From: Chara braunii
Lineage: Eukaryota > Streptophyta > Charophyceae > Charales > Characeae
Direction: 5' to 3'
Assembly (NCBI GenBank): GCA_003427395.1
Contig: BFEA01000128.1
Location: forward strand, 2,489,989 to 2,516,190
Length of the DNA stretch: 26,202 nt
Below, piece by piece: positions 1 to 8,711 of this stretch (positions are counted from its first letter, which is position 1; every line of letters begins with the position of its first letter). Below the pieces are notes generated by a model, which saw only the letters and a program-made list of their open reading frames with translations, did no database searches and had not been told where the DNA came from. The translations under genes were made by a program, and so were the position numbers.

Positions 1-67
1 GGATGGCGGAAGGCGGGAGAAAGGCCGAAGGTGGGATGGTGGGGAGCGGCGGAAGAAGTCAGGAGGG

Positions 68-89
68 GAGAGAGAGAGAGAGAGAGAGA
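68..89. repeat. (AG)n microsatellite
   Basis: A short run of alternating A and G follows a purine-rich stretch at the window start. No gene is recognised before it. Confidence 0.9.
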
Positions 90-133
90 ACAAAATCAAA
101 TGAATTACCACTAGAACATGGAAATATACATTG

Positions 134-268
134 CGCACATGCGCACAGCACACCAGATGTGCGCAGCGCGCACTGCGCACCCAGATGCGCGGGGCGCGCC
201 GGTGCGCGCGCACCCTCGGTCCGCGCACAGCGCACTGCGCAGCGCACAGTGCAGGTGCGCCGCAAGTA
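134..268. repeat. GC-rich island of GCGCAC/GTGCGC hexamers
   Basis: About 135 bases are built mostly from GCGCAC and its complement GTGCGC, with GCGCGC and TGCGCA variants, inside otherwise AT-rich DNA. Open frames crossing it on both strands are low-complexity and I do not call them genes. It resembles in style the islands at 592-650, 11290-11372 and 12649-12712, each of which uses a different hexamer. Confidence 0.75.
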
Positions 269-557
269 TGCTTCTGGCAGCTTGTGTCGCTGGAATTTGG
301 ACTATTTTAGCTTTGCTTAAATTACCGTTTCTTATAGAAGTTATCATATTGGAGATAGTATCCTTACTAACATTAGCGCCTCTTCTTTTCTTTATTTTTG
401 CATCTTATAAATAAAATGATAATTCTCATAATCATGAATTTTTCTACTCAAATACATATTGAAATCAATGTGATAAAATGAGAAAAAAATCACACTGACT
501 GTAATCAATGAATACAAGAAACTAAACAAAAAGGTTAAATCATACAAACCTAATACC
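269..557. other. AT-rich stretch, no feature seen
   Basis: AT-rich sequence with no convincing reading frame, RNA gene or repeat. Open frames reaching into it come from the GC island upstream and have no recognisable domain. Confidence 0.5.
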
Positions 558-650
558 TTTTTTTTTCTTTTTTTCTTTTTTTTTTTGCAGGGTGCCGACG
601 ACCCCCGACCGGTAGGTGCCGACCAGTCAAGGGCCGCCGACCGTCGGGGG
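558..650. repeat. T-rich tract plus CCGACC island
   Basis: A T/C-only tract (558-587) is followed directly by a GC-rich island in which GCCGACC, CCCGACC and their complements recur four or five times within about 60 bases. AT-rich sequence resumes after it. A homopolymer tract touching a hexamer island is seen again at 11251-11372 and 12649-12750. Confidence 0.65.
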
Positions 651-995
651 GTGCAACAATGCAAAATATCCAAAAAATATGGAAAAAAAAATGTTATGCA
701 GAAAAATAAACTGAACAACGTTTGCCTCAGGGTCACATCGAACTTCTTTACCAAAGAAGTAAAAAATAAAATGGAAAAAATAATAATTTTTACTTCCTAT
801 TTTTTTGATTTTTTTTTGGACCGGCTGGGCTAGTGGTCCCGGGCCACTCTTGTAGCCTAGGTAAAGGCTATAAATGTTGCCAATTTATTCGAAGAGTGCA
901 TTTGGGCCCGGGGTCTATTCCTCATTCCTGTGTAATTTCACCATATGTCTTTTGGACCATCAATTAGAAATGGGAGAGTAATGGAGTCTGCAATA
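651..995. other. AT-rich stretch with a possible TATA box
   Basis: No gene is recognised. CTATAAATG at 868-876 follows a GC-rich segment and could be a TATA box of an LTR-like or promoter remnant, but nothing downstream supports transcription of a known unit. It ends where LINE homology begins. Confidence 0.3.
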
Positions 996-1305
996 CTTAA
1001 CTAGTTATCTACCTATCCCAGTTAACCAGTGGCCGAACCAGCGAAGCGAGAGTGAACTCAGAAGCCTCAACGACTTATGCACTATCTGCAGCTCTGCAGA
1101 AGTTGAGAACGTACAGCATTGCGTACTCAAATATGTCAAGGCAAAACAAATATGGGAAAGAGCGCTGCCAGGGTATATGGGAAGCCATTGCTGGATAGTC
1201 CCTCCCAGAAGCAGAACTCCCCAGATTAAGTTGATTAACAGGATTTGTAACACCAAAAGCCCAGCAAAGCTGGGAATGAAAGCTGTTCCAGAGGTGAAGA
1301 GCACT

Positions 1306-1339
1306 GGTCCTATGGACCATAACACTGGTCCTATGGACC
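1306..1339. repeat. Duplicated palindrome GGTCCTATGGACC
   Basis: The 13-base palindrome GGTCCTATGGACC occurs at 1306-1318 and 1327-1339 within a 21-base tandem duplication. It lies inside the degenerate LINE coding region, in the stretch matching LWTIWK of the other copies. Confidence 0.85.
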
Positions 1340-1400
1340 ATATGGAAGAGAGGATGCCAGAAAAAGAAAAACAATCAATCAATAGAACACAAGCGCAGGT

Positions 1401-1514
1401 TCCACAGGCATGGGAAAAAAGGCCTAATGCAAGCCCTGGAAACCGATCATCTAACGGACTCCACAGGCATGGGAAGGCCTGATGCAAGCCCTGGAAACCG
1501 AGTATATAGCGGAC
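1401..1514. repeat. Two tandem units of about 58 bp
   Basis: TCCACAGGCATGGGAA, GGCCT.ATGCAAGCCCTGG and GGAAACCGA occur in the same order twice (1401-1458 and 1460-1514), with small indels. This is a local tandem duplication in the LINE-1 pseudogene. Confidence 0.8.
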
Positions 1515-1599
1515 GGGGTCAAAAGCAAGAGGGGATTCACAAAGCCCCAAACAAGGACACTGGGAACAGGCAAAATAGGGGAACCAAACACGGATGGCA

Positions 1600-2170
1600 C
1601 ACAAGGTTTAAATTTAAATGGGAAGGGGGGGGCACTAAGGGCTGCATTGGCGGCCGAGGAACGGGGGGGGGAAGGGTCATTCCAAAGTATCTCGAATTCC
1701 TACAGTGTAACTCTGGGCTCATAGTAGACGAGGGACCACAGAAGGGAAGTAGCTGTAAGACCAAGCGGAGCAAGAGAGTAAGACGATGGTTAATCCTTTC
1801 AGTCGGAAGCAATCAATGCCGGTCACTCCAAGCCGTTATCAAAGTATCTCGAATTCCGGAAGTGTAAGTCTGGGTTCAGGATACAGATGTGATCAGAATT
1901 TAATGTGTAAGGCTTTACTTTCACAGTGAACACGTGAAGTTCATGGCATACAGTATCAAAATTGTGATCAAGGGTAGGATTGTAAGGGCAGTGGCTAATC
2001 CTTCCACTAGGGAAGGAATCAATGCCACAGGCTCGACTGGTAGTAGTGCTCTTGTTTGAAAGGAGGTTCAGGCAGCCTGCGAGCCTGAGAGGAGCTGTTT
2101 GGCAGATGGCAAGCAGGGTACGAGCAGGGGTTAATCCTCTCTGAAAAGGGGAGCAATCAATGACACTGTA
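1600..2170 (+). repeat. LINE-1 3' region with three tail-like hairpin units
   Basis: Three segments share the pattern TAATCC, a short hairpin, then AATCAATG. The stems are CTTTC/GGAAG (1796-1800/1805-1809), CCTTCC/GGAAGG (2000-2005/2011-2016) and CTCTC/GGGAG (2137-2141/2149-2153). The same pattern marks the 3' tails of the other LINE copies (11951-12139, 12725-12945, 22502-22747, 23901-24092). A second marker, AAAGTATCTCGAATTCC, begins two units (about 1686 and 1843). I read this as an older LINE 3' end in which the tail unit has been tandemly multiplied. Confidence 0.6.
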
Positions 2171-2289
2171 TCGAGGTCCTCCAGCCGTAAAGAGGGAAAG
2201 TGTGGAGGGCGTCATGACTGTAAGGGACATTTGGACCCGGTTTCCAGCTTCGGACCACCAGTACATTTAAGCCTCTTTTGTACGTGGCG

Positions 2290-2760
2290 GATTTCCCCTA
2301 CGCGCCAAGATTTGCCAAAATGCCAGCGCAGCATTGTCGAGCGCATCGGTCCGGCACCGCACAAGCGGGGCGGGACCCTCTCGGCCGCGTCACGTAGGAG
2401 TTGGTCTGATCCTCATCGCAATGCACATGGAGCTTCACAAGCCGCTCTGGCCGAGTGCGCCAGCCATTCCTCTCGCGAGCCCCTACGACAGAATAGAGCC
2501 TACGCGAGGCACGACTTACCCCCACCTTACGGGAGTTGTCACCTCCCTTCGGTGGGCGTATTCCCGTCGAGCTACCAGTCCACAGTATGAAAGCTAACTG
2601 GTTGCAATCGCAGAGGTGGACCAGCCGAGGGCGTTTCTCGTTCGCTGTAGCATAGGGGGTACGCACGGTTTTACGCCTCTATTGGACCCGCAAGCGAACC
2701 GGCGCCTTGGGGGACTGAGGCCCCAAGCGCGACTTGTCCTCGGTCGACTAGGACGCATCC
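2290..2760. other. GC-rich hairpin-bearing segment, unassigned
   Basis: No protein frame is recognised. Clear inverted repeats are present: GCGC-c-TTGGGG / CCCCAAGCGC (2702-2730) and GTCCT/AGGAC (2736-2754), plus GGGAG/CTCCC pairs around 2530. The minus strand has patches resembling LSU rRNA (a GGGAGGTGACAACTC-like stretch near the universal GTGTAACAACTCACC), but these are too weak to call. It looks like structured RNA sequence or a degraded copy of one. Confidence 0.35.
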
Positions 2761-2989
2761 GACATACCACGCGTACACCACTTTAAACACATATATAGAA
2801 CGACACGGAACGAACAACACGACACACTCCTACCCCTTTCAGTAGTCATCCCATAACCCTTTGATGTGAAAATCGAATAGGCGTCGCGCGCGAGACTTAA
2901 TATGAAACCGCGCGGACGCAAGGCCTCCTCATATCGACTAGCAATGCATGAATACGCAAGCAGTCACAATGATGACGTACTATGTAGTG

Positions 2990-3255
2990 CCCATAATCGA
3001 GCGGTCCCTCGTGGATCCGAACACCGCTTATGACACTCAAGTGTCAAACTCGAAGTACGTGAAGGACAACCCCTTCACGATATTGCACGACTGAAGGAAC
3101 AGTCGTGCGGCCTCTGCAGCACCTTCGACCTTTAGGCTGAGTGTCTCGATGGGCAGAGCAAGCAGACTCTGAGCAGGGGGTGATCCCTTCCACGCGGAGT
3201 CTAGGACCTGGGATGTCTTGGACGAGGACCTCGAATCCAGGCCCAGGACTAACGT
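2990..3255. other. Cluster of perfect hairpins (structured-RNA-like)
   Basis: Consecutive inverted repeats lie within about 110 bases: AGCGGT/ACCGCT (3000-3005/3023-3028), TGACACT/AGTGTCA (3031-3046), CGTGAAGG/CCTTCACG (3058-3065/3072-3079, loop of 6) and GCACGACTG/CAGTCGTGC (3085-3093/3100-3108, loop of 6). Near 3205-3240, CCTGG/CCAGG encloses CGAG/CTCG. Such density of perfect stems suggests an RNA that folds, or did so recently. I do not recognise a named RNA. Confidence 0.45.
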
Positions 3256-4018
3256 CCGACTAAGAAATTTCTTTAAGAAGCATACAACAATAAAGGGGGT
3301 TTCCCTTCCTTTCCCAATCTCAACCCCACTTAAACCCTTAAGTGTGGGCCCCTCAGGTCATGCGAACACCCAAGCCTAGGTATGTGCGTATATATATAGC
3401 GGGGAATAAGAATTCGACGATCACTTCTCACAATCACAGTGAGACTCCTCACAGCCTTACATATGTATGTGATCGCAGGCAGTCAAATCCAAAGTCCGAA
3501 CCACAGAACATACCTGCAATCACATAAAAGAGTCAACCAAAAGTTCACACACTACACAAAGTCAACTTCAACCATTCTCTATACTCGTACCCCTCACTTT
3601 AGCCATGCAAGCCCCAACCTTTGTCCAACCTTCCATAATTAAATACTCAGTCCCTTTGTTAAATGGTCATTCAATAAAAGTCCGGGTGAAAACCTTAATA
3701 AAACAGTAAAGCCCACCAGGGCTAAAACCTTTTTAGGTTGAGTAAATGAGAGTGGAGTGGAGTTGAGTCGTAAACCGATGAATCGGCAACCGACCTGTTA
3801 TCAGTAATAACAGAAGATGATCCTCGTAGCACCAATCTGAATCTAGCCCAAATTCTGAATTAAACGGTCAAGAGGGTCTGTAACACAAAACAGGCCAATC
3901 CCCAAGCTATATTTATAAGTCCATGGAGAATAACCTTCATATCACAATCTCACTCAAGGTTCTCATGCAAACTAAGTTTAAGCCTACCTCTAAGTCAGTG
4001 CCCAAAGAAAAGGTAGGT
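3256..4018. other. AT-rich spacer, no feature seen
   Basis: No convincing coding frame; the small frames here (around 3342-3642) have no recognisable domain. The sequence grades into the repeat array that starts at 4019. Confidence 0.4.
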
Positions 4019-4615
4019 CTTTGGCAGAATCTCCTCTATACAGATTGGATTGTCATAATTGCCACCTGTCAAAATATAACCCATCTCCTTTAAACTAAGA
4101 AAATTTCAGCAACGCTTCCCGTAGGAAAAATGTCTTCTCATAATTTATACTAGCCCAAATATGAAAACATAAATAATCTCTAACTCTAAAAAGTCAAATT
4201 TTGTCTAACTCCCTGAATTAGTAAAAATTTGGGCAGCACTCGCTTCAGAAAAGGAGACTTCCCAAATTTATACTAAGTCCGATTTGAACTCAAAAAACAA
4301 ACTTGAGTTCAACTGAGTACTCCTTAAATTTGTGAAAATTTCGGCAACACTCTCTTTAAAAAAGTGTTAAGCCAAAATTTACACAAAGCTAAGCATAAAT
4401 CTCGAAATAACTTTGACTTCCCAAAGTTCAATTTTATCTAACTCTCTGATTTAGAAAAAATTTGGGCAGCACTCCCTTTAGAAAAGAAGATTTTCCATAT
4501 TTTTACTAGGCCATATATAAAATTTAGACAAACTTAAAGTTTCGAAGAGTCAAAATATGACTAATTCCTTGGTTTTGTAAAAATTTCGGCAGCGCTTCCC
4601 GTAGAGAAAGTGGCT
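4019..4615. repeat. Tandem-like array, about 115-bp period, GGCAGC core
   Basis: Six diverged units share a core of the form AAAATTTCGGCAGCACTCCC followed by TTTAGAAAAG. Cores lie near 4021, 4101, 4223, 4335, 4455 and 4579, spaced roughly 80-125 bases. A second shared block (ATTTATACTA.GCC) follows each core by about 20-30 bases, and a third (GTCTAACTCCCTGA-like) precedes several. Units differ at many positions, so the array is old. From memory only, similar GGCAG...CTCCCC tandem motifs occur in non-coding parts of some plant Ty3/gypsy elements. No coding capacity is seen. Confidence 0.75.
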
Positions 4616-4928
4616 AACCAAGATTTATACAAGACCAAGTATAAGAAATGATCCCAGAAAATGCGAGAATTGACCTAAGCAAAAGAAAGTTAACTCAGAA
4701 AAAATGCAAAAAATGAACTAACTCCTATCGCTCTAGCACATGACGAGCATCTAAAGCAACTACCTATCCAAACTGAATCTCAGACTAAGTAGTAATCTCA
4801 CTCAGCCACATGCAAGACCGAACCACAAGGAGTAAGTACTCTCACCATCCCCTAGTCAAAATCCTCATAGATAGTTCATGAATCTTTCATATAATTCAAC
4901 CCTTATACCCAACTTACATATGGCATGG

Positions 4929-5580
4929 TGCCAGACCATTCAGCTTAGAAACAATGTCTAGCATGCCTTTAGGATATACACAAACAGGTTGCACAACTGC
5001 TTTTCTCTTCTTTGGGCATATGACTAGACCATTCAGCTTAAAAACAATGCCTAGTCACCCTGAACTGTTTAATAGCCAAAGTTTAATAATTTTCTGACTT
5101 TGTTTTCAAAAGAAATGAAAATATGGGCAGGGGACTGAGCCATTCATCTTAGAAACAATGCCCAGCTTGCCCAAATTACTTCCAATTATACTTGGTATTT
5201 TCCCTTCTCTTCTTAATGATATGGCTTAGTGTTGGACCATTCAACTTAGAAACAATGCTTAGCCTTAGACCAAAAATCCTTCCTAAAAAATAAAATAAAA
5301 GACTGAACCATTCAACTTAGAAACAATATTCAGCCTATCCTCGAACCATTCAAAGCATGAAGTTGGATTCTTTAGTCCAGCTTCAGTCAGAAACTCCAAA
5401 AGAAACAGACAGACCAAGCCATTCACTTAGAAACAATGCTTGGTCCCAGAGATCAGCCAGGCGAACCCTCAAAAATAAACACAACAACCAGGCCATTCAG
5501 CTTAGAAACAATATGTGGTCCTTCAAAAAACAGTCAAATAAACATAGCCCTGGGGCATTCATCTTAGAAACAATGCCCAG
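4929..5580. repeat. Array of eight hairpins with a shared loop
   Basis: Eight copies of a near-identical 19-20 base element, CATTCANCTTAGAAACAAT, start near 4937, 5030, 5141, 5238, 5309, 5420, 5494 and 5556. Most are flanked by complementary arms of different sequence: GCcAGAC/GTCTaGC (4930/4956), GACTAG/CTAGTC (5022/5051), CTGAGC/GCCCAG with one mismatch (5135/5160), CTGAA/TTCAG (5303/5329), GACCAAGC/GCTTGGTC (5412/5438), ACCA/TGGT (5487/5516) and CTGGG/CCCAG (5550/5576). The fourth copy has only an imperfect stem. Constant loop plus changing but complementary stems points to a structure, not a protein. Spacers are unique, 40-90 bases, and AT-rich. Confidence 0.85.
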
Positions 5581-5835
5581 TCCTTGGTTGACTCGGTCAA
5601 ACGCATGCACACTGCCTTCCTCCCACCTTCCCCCAATTCATCCCTTAGTCTGCTTCCAGTCAAAAATAAAGAAGAAACTTAAACTTGTCACACACATTCC
5701 TTCCATTCAGTCTGATTAGATCCTGAAAATAAAGCAAAAACCATAGGGGAACACATACATACAACAGTTAAACCTAGAGGGAAATAGTCAAACAGGGAAG
5801 TAGTGGGTTCATACAGACAGAAAGAGATATACCTG
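5581..5835. other. Spacer, no feature seen
   Basis: Nothing recognised; an open frame covering 5357-5719 runs through the hairpin array in a frame that is not conserved between units and is not credible as a gene. Confidence 0.4.
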
Positions 5836-5975
5836 ATGGTTCCCTGCCTCCATAACTCCTCCCGAGTTCCGGCAGAGCTCCCGCAATCGGTGGGCAGACT
5901 CCCCACAGAGTTTTGTTGCGGTCCTACGGGTTGCAATCCCGCCTGTCGCCTTCCTCTCTTAACAGGATTAGACTT
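5836..5975 (-). pseudogene. Possible LSU rRNA fragment (domain III-like)
   Basis: On the minus strand, TCGGGAGGAGTTAT matches the LSU segment TCGGGAAGAGTTAT of plants. Upstream AATCCTGTTAAGA and CCGCAAC align in order with GATCCGGTTAAAA and CGGCAACG. Intervening bases are poorly conserved. The order of three landmarks supports the call, but the identity is modest. If real, the fragment is isolated from its neighbours in LSU order. Confidence 0.4.
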
Positions 5976-7759
5976 ATAAGAAGGACAGAAAGAGAAAGAT
6001 ACAAGAGAGGGACAACTCAACTCCCAGGAGAGGGCCTTGTTGCCTTGATACGCCTAAGGGTCCCGCAATGGTAGCCAAAAACATGTTGTACAACTTGGTC
6101 AATCAGAAGTCCAACTGTCGGCTAATGATTCTCTGGTAGCTCTTCAATCTGCAACAACACTTCCCCTTCAGTAATTGCAGCTACTTCACAACACCCGCGA
6201 CCTCCGGGGTAGTGGTGACTGGTAAATCTACAGGCTTGCGGCTCACTTCCGACCACTCCACTCGGCAGGTTGGGCAGCGTAGCAGCTAGCAGCCAAGTCA
6301 ACGCCCTGTAGCTGGCCTGTTGCCGCTTCAATCAATAGGATGGGTAGCATTCTGCGATCACCACAGTCCTGCGCATCCACTACACTAATCGTATCAACCG
6401 CATCATTCGCTACATAGGCTAAAACAATAGACTGCTTAACCGCATCATTCGTTACATAGGCTAAAACAACAGACTGCTTAGTGGCAGAACCGCCCAGGTA
6501 ACATTGTGCAAAAGGAGTTTCCTACCACCCCCTTCCCTTCGGTCAATCCGCCTGACCAAACTCTCGGCCAGACTCACACGGGTTAGATCACGACAATATC
6601 ACAGTGAATCCTGGGCAGACCAGCATATTGGCCTTATGCAGCAGTGTGATTACTTCCCATGCCACTGAGGCTAAATCTTCCGCTTAGGACACTTGGGAAG
6701 ATATACAGACAGAGTCTCGCCTGCTGTCAGCACACAGTACGACTTCGCAGTCCGACTCTCAGTTCTTCCGACATCCCTCGTTCCGCTTCCAAGTAGGTGC
6801 CCTCTCTTCTTTCTTCACGTGTACCCTCCACAGTACTAGTCCCCCGAACGTCCTTTGCACACTTTAGCTGAAGGAGGAGGGGCTCCCAATAATCAGAACA
6901 GCAGGTACGCATGGCAGTCTTCACGATTGTAGAGCCAAGGCACACAGCTACGGGGTTCTCGATTCCTATTCCTTTGCCTGCCGAATCCTTTACTGGAATG
7001 CAACTCGACGTTTTTCCCCAGGGTGAGCCACGCACCGGACACCAGGTAAACCACCAACCCTACCCGCACTCCTTGCGGAACTTCCACCGATAAAATGATC
7101 ACAAGCCAAATGAATCTTTCGCTAAAAAGCGGAAAGACACATTTCTTATCTTGGAATTACCCCTAGGCGCAGCTCTAGATGGCCATACCGGCAAAGACCG
7201 CCACTCCTCCGTCAAGGTCCATGCCGCCATTCAGCTCGCCTCACCCCAAGACCCCTATGCACAACCTTTTTAACGCTCGATTCCACTCGGATTGGCGTGG
7301 AAGTTAGACTTCCCGTCCTTATCTCATCTCCCCGCACTCTGTCTCCGCGCACCCTTTATTCCTACTAACTTCCTACCTACTAATCCTCTTCAAAAGCCGA
7401 CCTCGGATTCGTTCGCCCACCTGTAGAACCTCTACCTTAAATCGTTCCTCTACTGACTTCATCGATTTTCAGTAATACCTTTGACTTCCTATCTTCTCTA
7501 TCTTCCTTGTCACCATAGCTTTGCGCACTGGATTTCTATACTAACTTGCTTCCTACTAATTATACGACCAAACTAACCCTACCACGCGTCTCGCCCGGGG
7601 TTAAAACCCCAAAGTCACCTCCTCCCTCACTCAGAACTGTCGAGGAACGGAGGAGATATACGTTTTCCCTTCTGCCATAGCCATCTCCTTCTCTACTCCA
7701 CTATCTGGCTCATCTTCGAATGTACCCAGCACTGGTCCCCGTCTAAGTTCACTCCTACT
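5976..7759. other. Gene-free stretch
   Basis: Only short open frames without recognisable domains are present. A 42-bp duplication is annotated separately. Minus-strand patches near 6880-6960 and 7150 show short rRNA-like words (TTGGCTCT.., GGTAATTCCA) that are too isolated to call. Confidence 0.4.
6396..6479. repeat. 42-bp tandem duplication
   Basis: Two head-to-tail copies (6396-6437, 6438-6479), each beginning AACCGCATCATTCG and ending AGACTGCTT, differ at two positions (C/T and T/C). Confidence 0.9.
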
Positions 7760-7769
7760 ATCCTCGCGT

Positions 7770-7895
7770 GGTTTTTACCGACTACCCGCACGCTCGGCTT
7801 TTCTCTTTCACGCTATATTAGCACAGTTCTCGATTAATCCTATCACGCCCGACTTTTTGAGGAGCTAGCTAGCGCAATACTCGATGGCGACTATA
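7770..7895 (-). pseudogene. LSU rRNA-like fragment (domain IV/V)
   Basis: The minus strand reads GGATTAATCGAGAACTGT, then TAATATAGCGTGAAAG and AAAAGCC. These align in order with the universal eukaryotic LSU segment GGATTAACGAGATTCCCACT, GT..TACTATCCAGCGAAAC and CACAGCC. The gaps remove a few bases. The segment is the region targeted by R1/R2-type LINEs in animals, but no insertion is visible. Divergence is too high for a working rRNA of a typical plant. Confidence 0.5.
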
Positions 7896-8040
7896 ATGAC
7901 TCAGTAGACCGATTAGCGGCTTCCACTATCTTTAGTGAGAAACTCTGAAAAAAAATGAAAATGACTACTTAAACGGCTTCGACCTCACCCCTTTCTCTCC
8001 AGCTCTGCCCGTCATGGTAGGTGCCGGCCTGCGCACTATC

Positions 8041-8210
8041 TTAGGCACTGCAGCGGACTGACTGACACAGACAGTCGGAGGCGAGTCCCGAAAAAGCGGG
8101 GTCGGCGTCGGTTGTTGAGGAGGTTCTGGCCCCTCGAAGAGCAGGAGGGCGCGGCCTACCATAAAGCCTAAAGTGTGGGCCTAGGTGGGACAAGCCCGAT
8201 GCAGATCTCC

Positions 8211-8216
<6 letters not shown>
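8041..8216 (+). pseudogene. LSU rRNA fragment (domain II/III, plant type)
   Basis: CCTCGAAGAGCAGGAGGGCG aligns almost base for base with plant LSU CCTCGATGAGTAGGAGGGCG. It is followed in order by AAAGCCTAAAG (plant AAACCTAGGG) and GATGCAGATCTCCGTGGT (plant GGTGCAGATCTTGGTGGT). Upstream GGCACTGCAGCGGACTGAC fits GGCGCTGAAGCGCGCGACC. Similarity stops at 8216, exactly where a run of 32 A begins. I read it as a diverged or pseudogenised nuclear-type LSU piece. Confidence 0.8.

Positions 8217-8286
<70 letters not shown>
8217..8286. repeat. Perfect A32-G38 homopolymer pair
   Basis: Thirty-two A (8217-8248) run directly into thirty-eight G (8249-8286) without interruption. It separates two LSU rRNA-like fragments that converge on it from opposite strands. 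It may be a real G-quadruplex-prone tract or a sequencing/assembly artefact. Confidence 0.9.
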
Positions 8287-8288
<2 letters not shown>

Positions 8289-8520
8289 CCACGTGACTAG
8301 CCGCTACCGCGGCCCCCACCCGGGTCAGGCATAGTCCACCAGCTCTCGGGTCCAGATGGGCACGCTCACACTCAGGCCCCACACAACAGATCGTGGTTGG
8401 CGGACGGGGCACCCGCAGAGGGTTCCCACGCTCAGGGTTCTCCCTCCTAGCGGGCTAATCACCCACTGGCTCGCATATGCGTCGGACTCCTCAGTCCGTG
8501 CTTTCAATATGGGCAAGGTC
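8287..8520 (-). pseudogene. LSU rRNA fragment (domain II, eukaryotic type)
   Basis: The minus strand carries, in the correct LSU order, GCACGGACTGAGGAGTC (universal ACACGGACCAAGGAGTC), TATGCGAG, a GCGGGTGCCCCG block, GAGTGTGAGCGTGCC, then GACCCGAGAGCTGGTGGACT followed by ATGCCTGA (plant GACCCGAAAGATGGTGAACT, ATGCCTGA). The small hairpin that normally follows is shortened, then GGTGG.GGCC..GTAGCGG resumes. The ATGCCTGA version marks it as nuclear eukaryotic rather than organellar. It ends at the G38 tract. Confidence 0.85.
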
Positions 8521-8711
8521 AATAAATTTTCATCAACACCCCGACACACCGGAACCCGAGCGGACTCGCCAAAAGAGGCGCATACTCGAGGTCCTCGACT
8601 GCCGCCCAAACATATCACATCCGACTTACGAGAAAACCAAAACATAAAATTAAGTAATAACGACAACAAATAATAATAACAATGTTTTAGAAGCTTTTAA
8701 TCGTCAGACTA
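8521..8711. other. AT-rich junction between LSU-like fragments
   Basis: The minus strand from about 8650 to 8521 may continue upstream LSU sequence, but only loosely. 8640-8690 is AAT/AAC-rich low-complexity sequence. An 11-base palindrome-like CGAGGTCCTCG (about 8594-8604) echoes CGAGGACCTCG at 3224-3234. Confidence 0.35.

Larger units (their letters stand above)
997..1520 (+). pseudogene. LINE ORF2 C-terminus, degenerate (LINE-1 copy)
   Basis: Frame 1000-1195 reads through the zinc-binding segment found at the end of plant LINE reverse-transcriptase proteins. It has PVNQW, then Cys-x2-Cys (LCTIC) and a later QHC. The same PVNQW block and cysteine spacing occur at 13953-14373 and 23266-23889, so this is one family. 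Further on, frames shift: DNA matching the LWTIWK motif of the other copies is present twice (around 1308 and 1329) but in another frame. RT and endonuclease domains are absent, so the copy is 5'-truncated and dead. The zf-RVT assignment rests on motif spacing and between-copy similarity; the precise frameshifts were judged by eye. Confidence 0.7.

Noticed and set aside
3-414. Overlapping open frames on both strands at the window start
   Set aside because: They arise from the (AG)n run and the GCGCAC island, are low-complexity, and contain no domain.
1005-1604. 199-codon minus-strand frame
   Set aside because: It is antisense to the LINE zinc region and its tandem repeats, which explain the sequence on the plus strand.
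2290-2690. Minus-strand resemblance to LSU rRNA domain II/III
   Set aside because: Short matching words such as GACAACTC occur, but the order is loose and the region would overlap that of 8041-8216. Left as an unassigned hairpin-rich segment.
2990-3255. Plus-strand resemblance to LSU rRNA domain I (AAGTACGTGAA, CTCTGC)
   Set aside because: Only scattered words match; the strong hairpins are better evidence of structure than of LSU identity.
4929-5580. CRISPR array
   Set aside because: Repeats are imperfect, spacing is irregular, flanking arms vary with each copy, and the genome is eukaryotic.
6860-7190. Minus-strand words like LSU domain V (TTGGCTCT) and the SSU 530-loop region (GGTAATTCCA)
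   Set aside because: Too short and isolated to support an rRNA call by eye.
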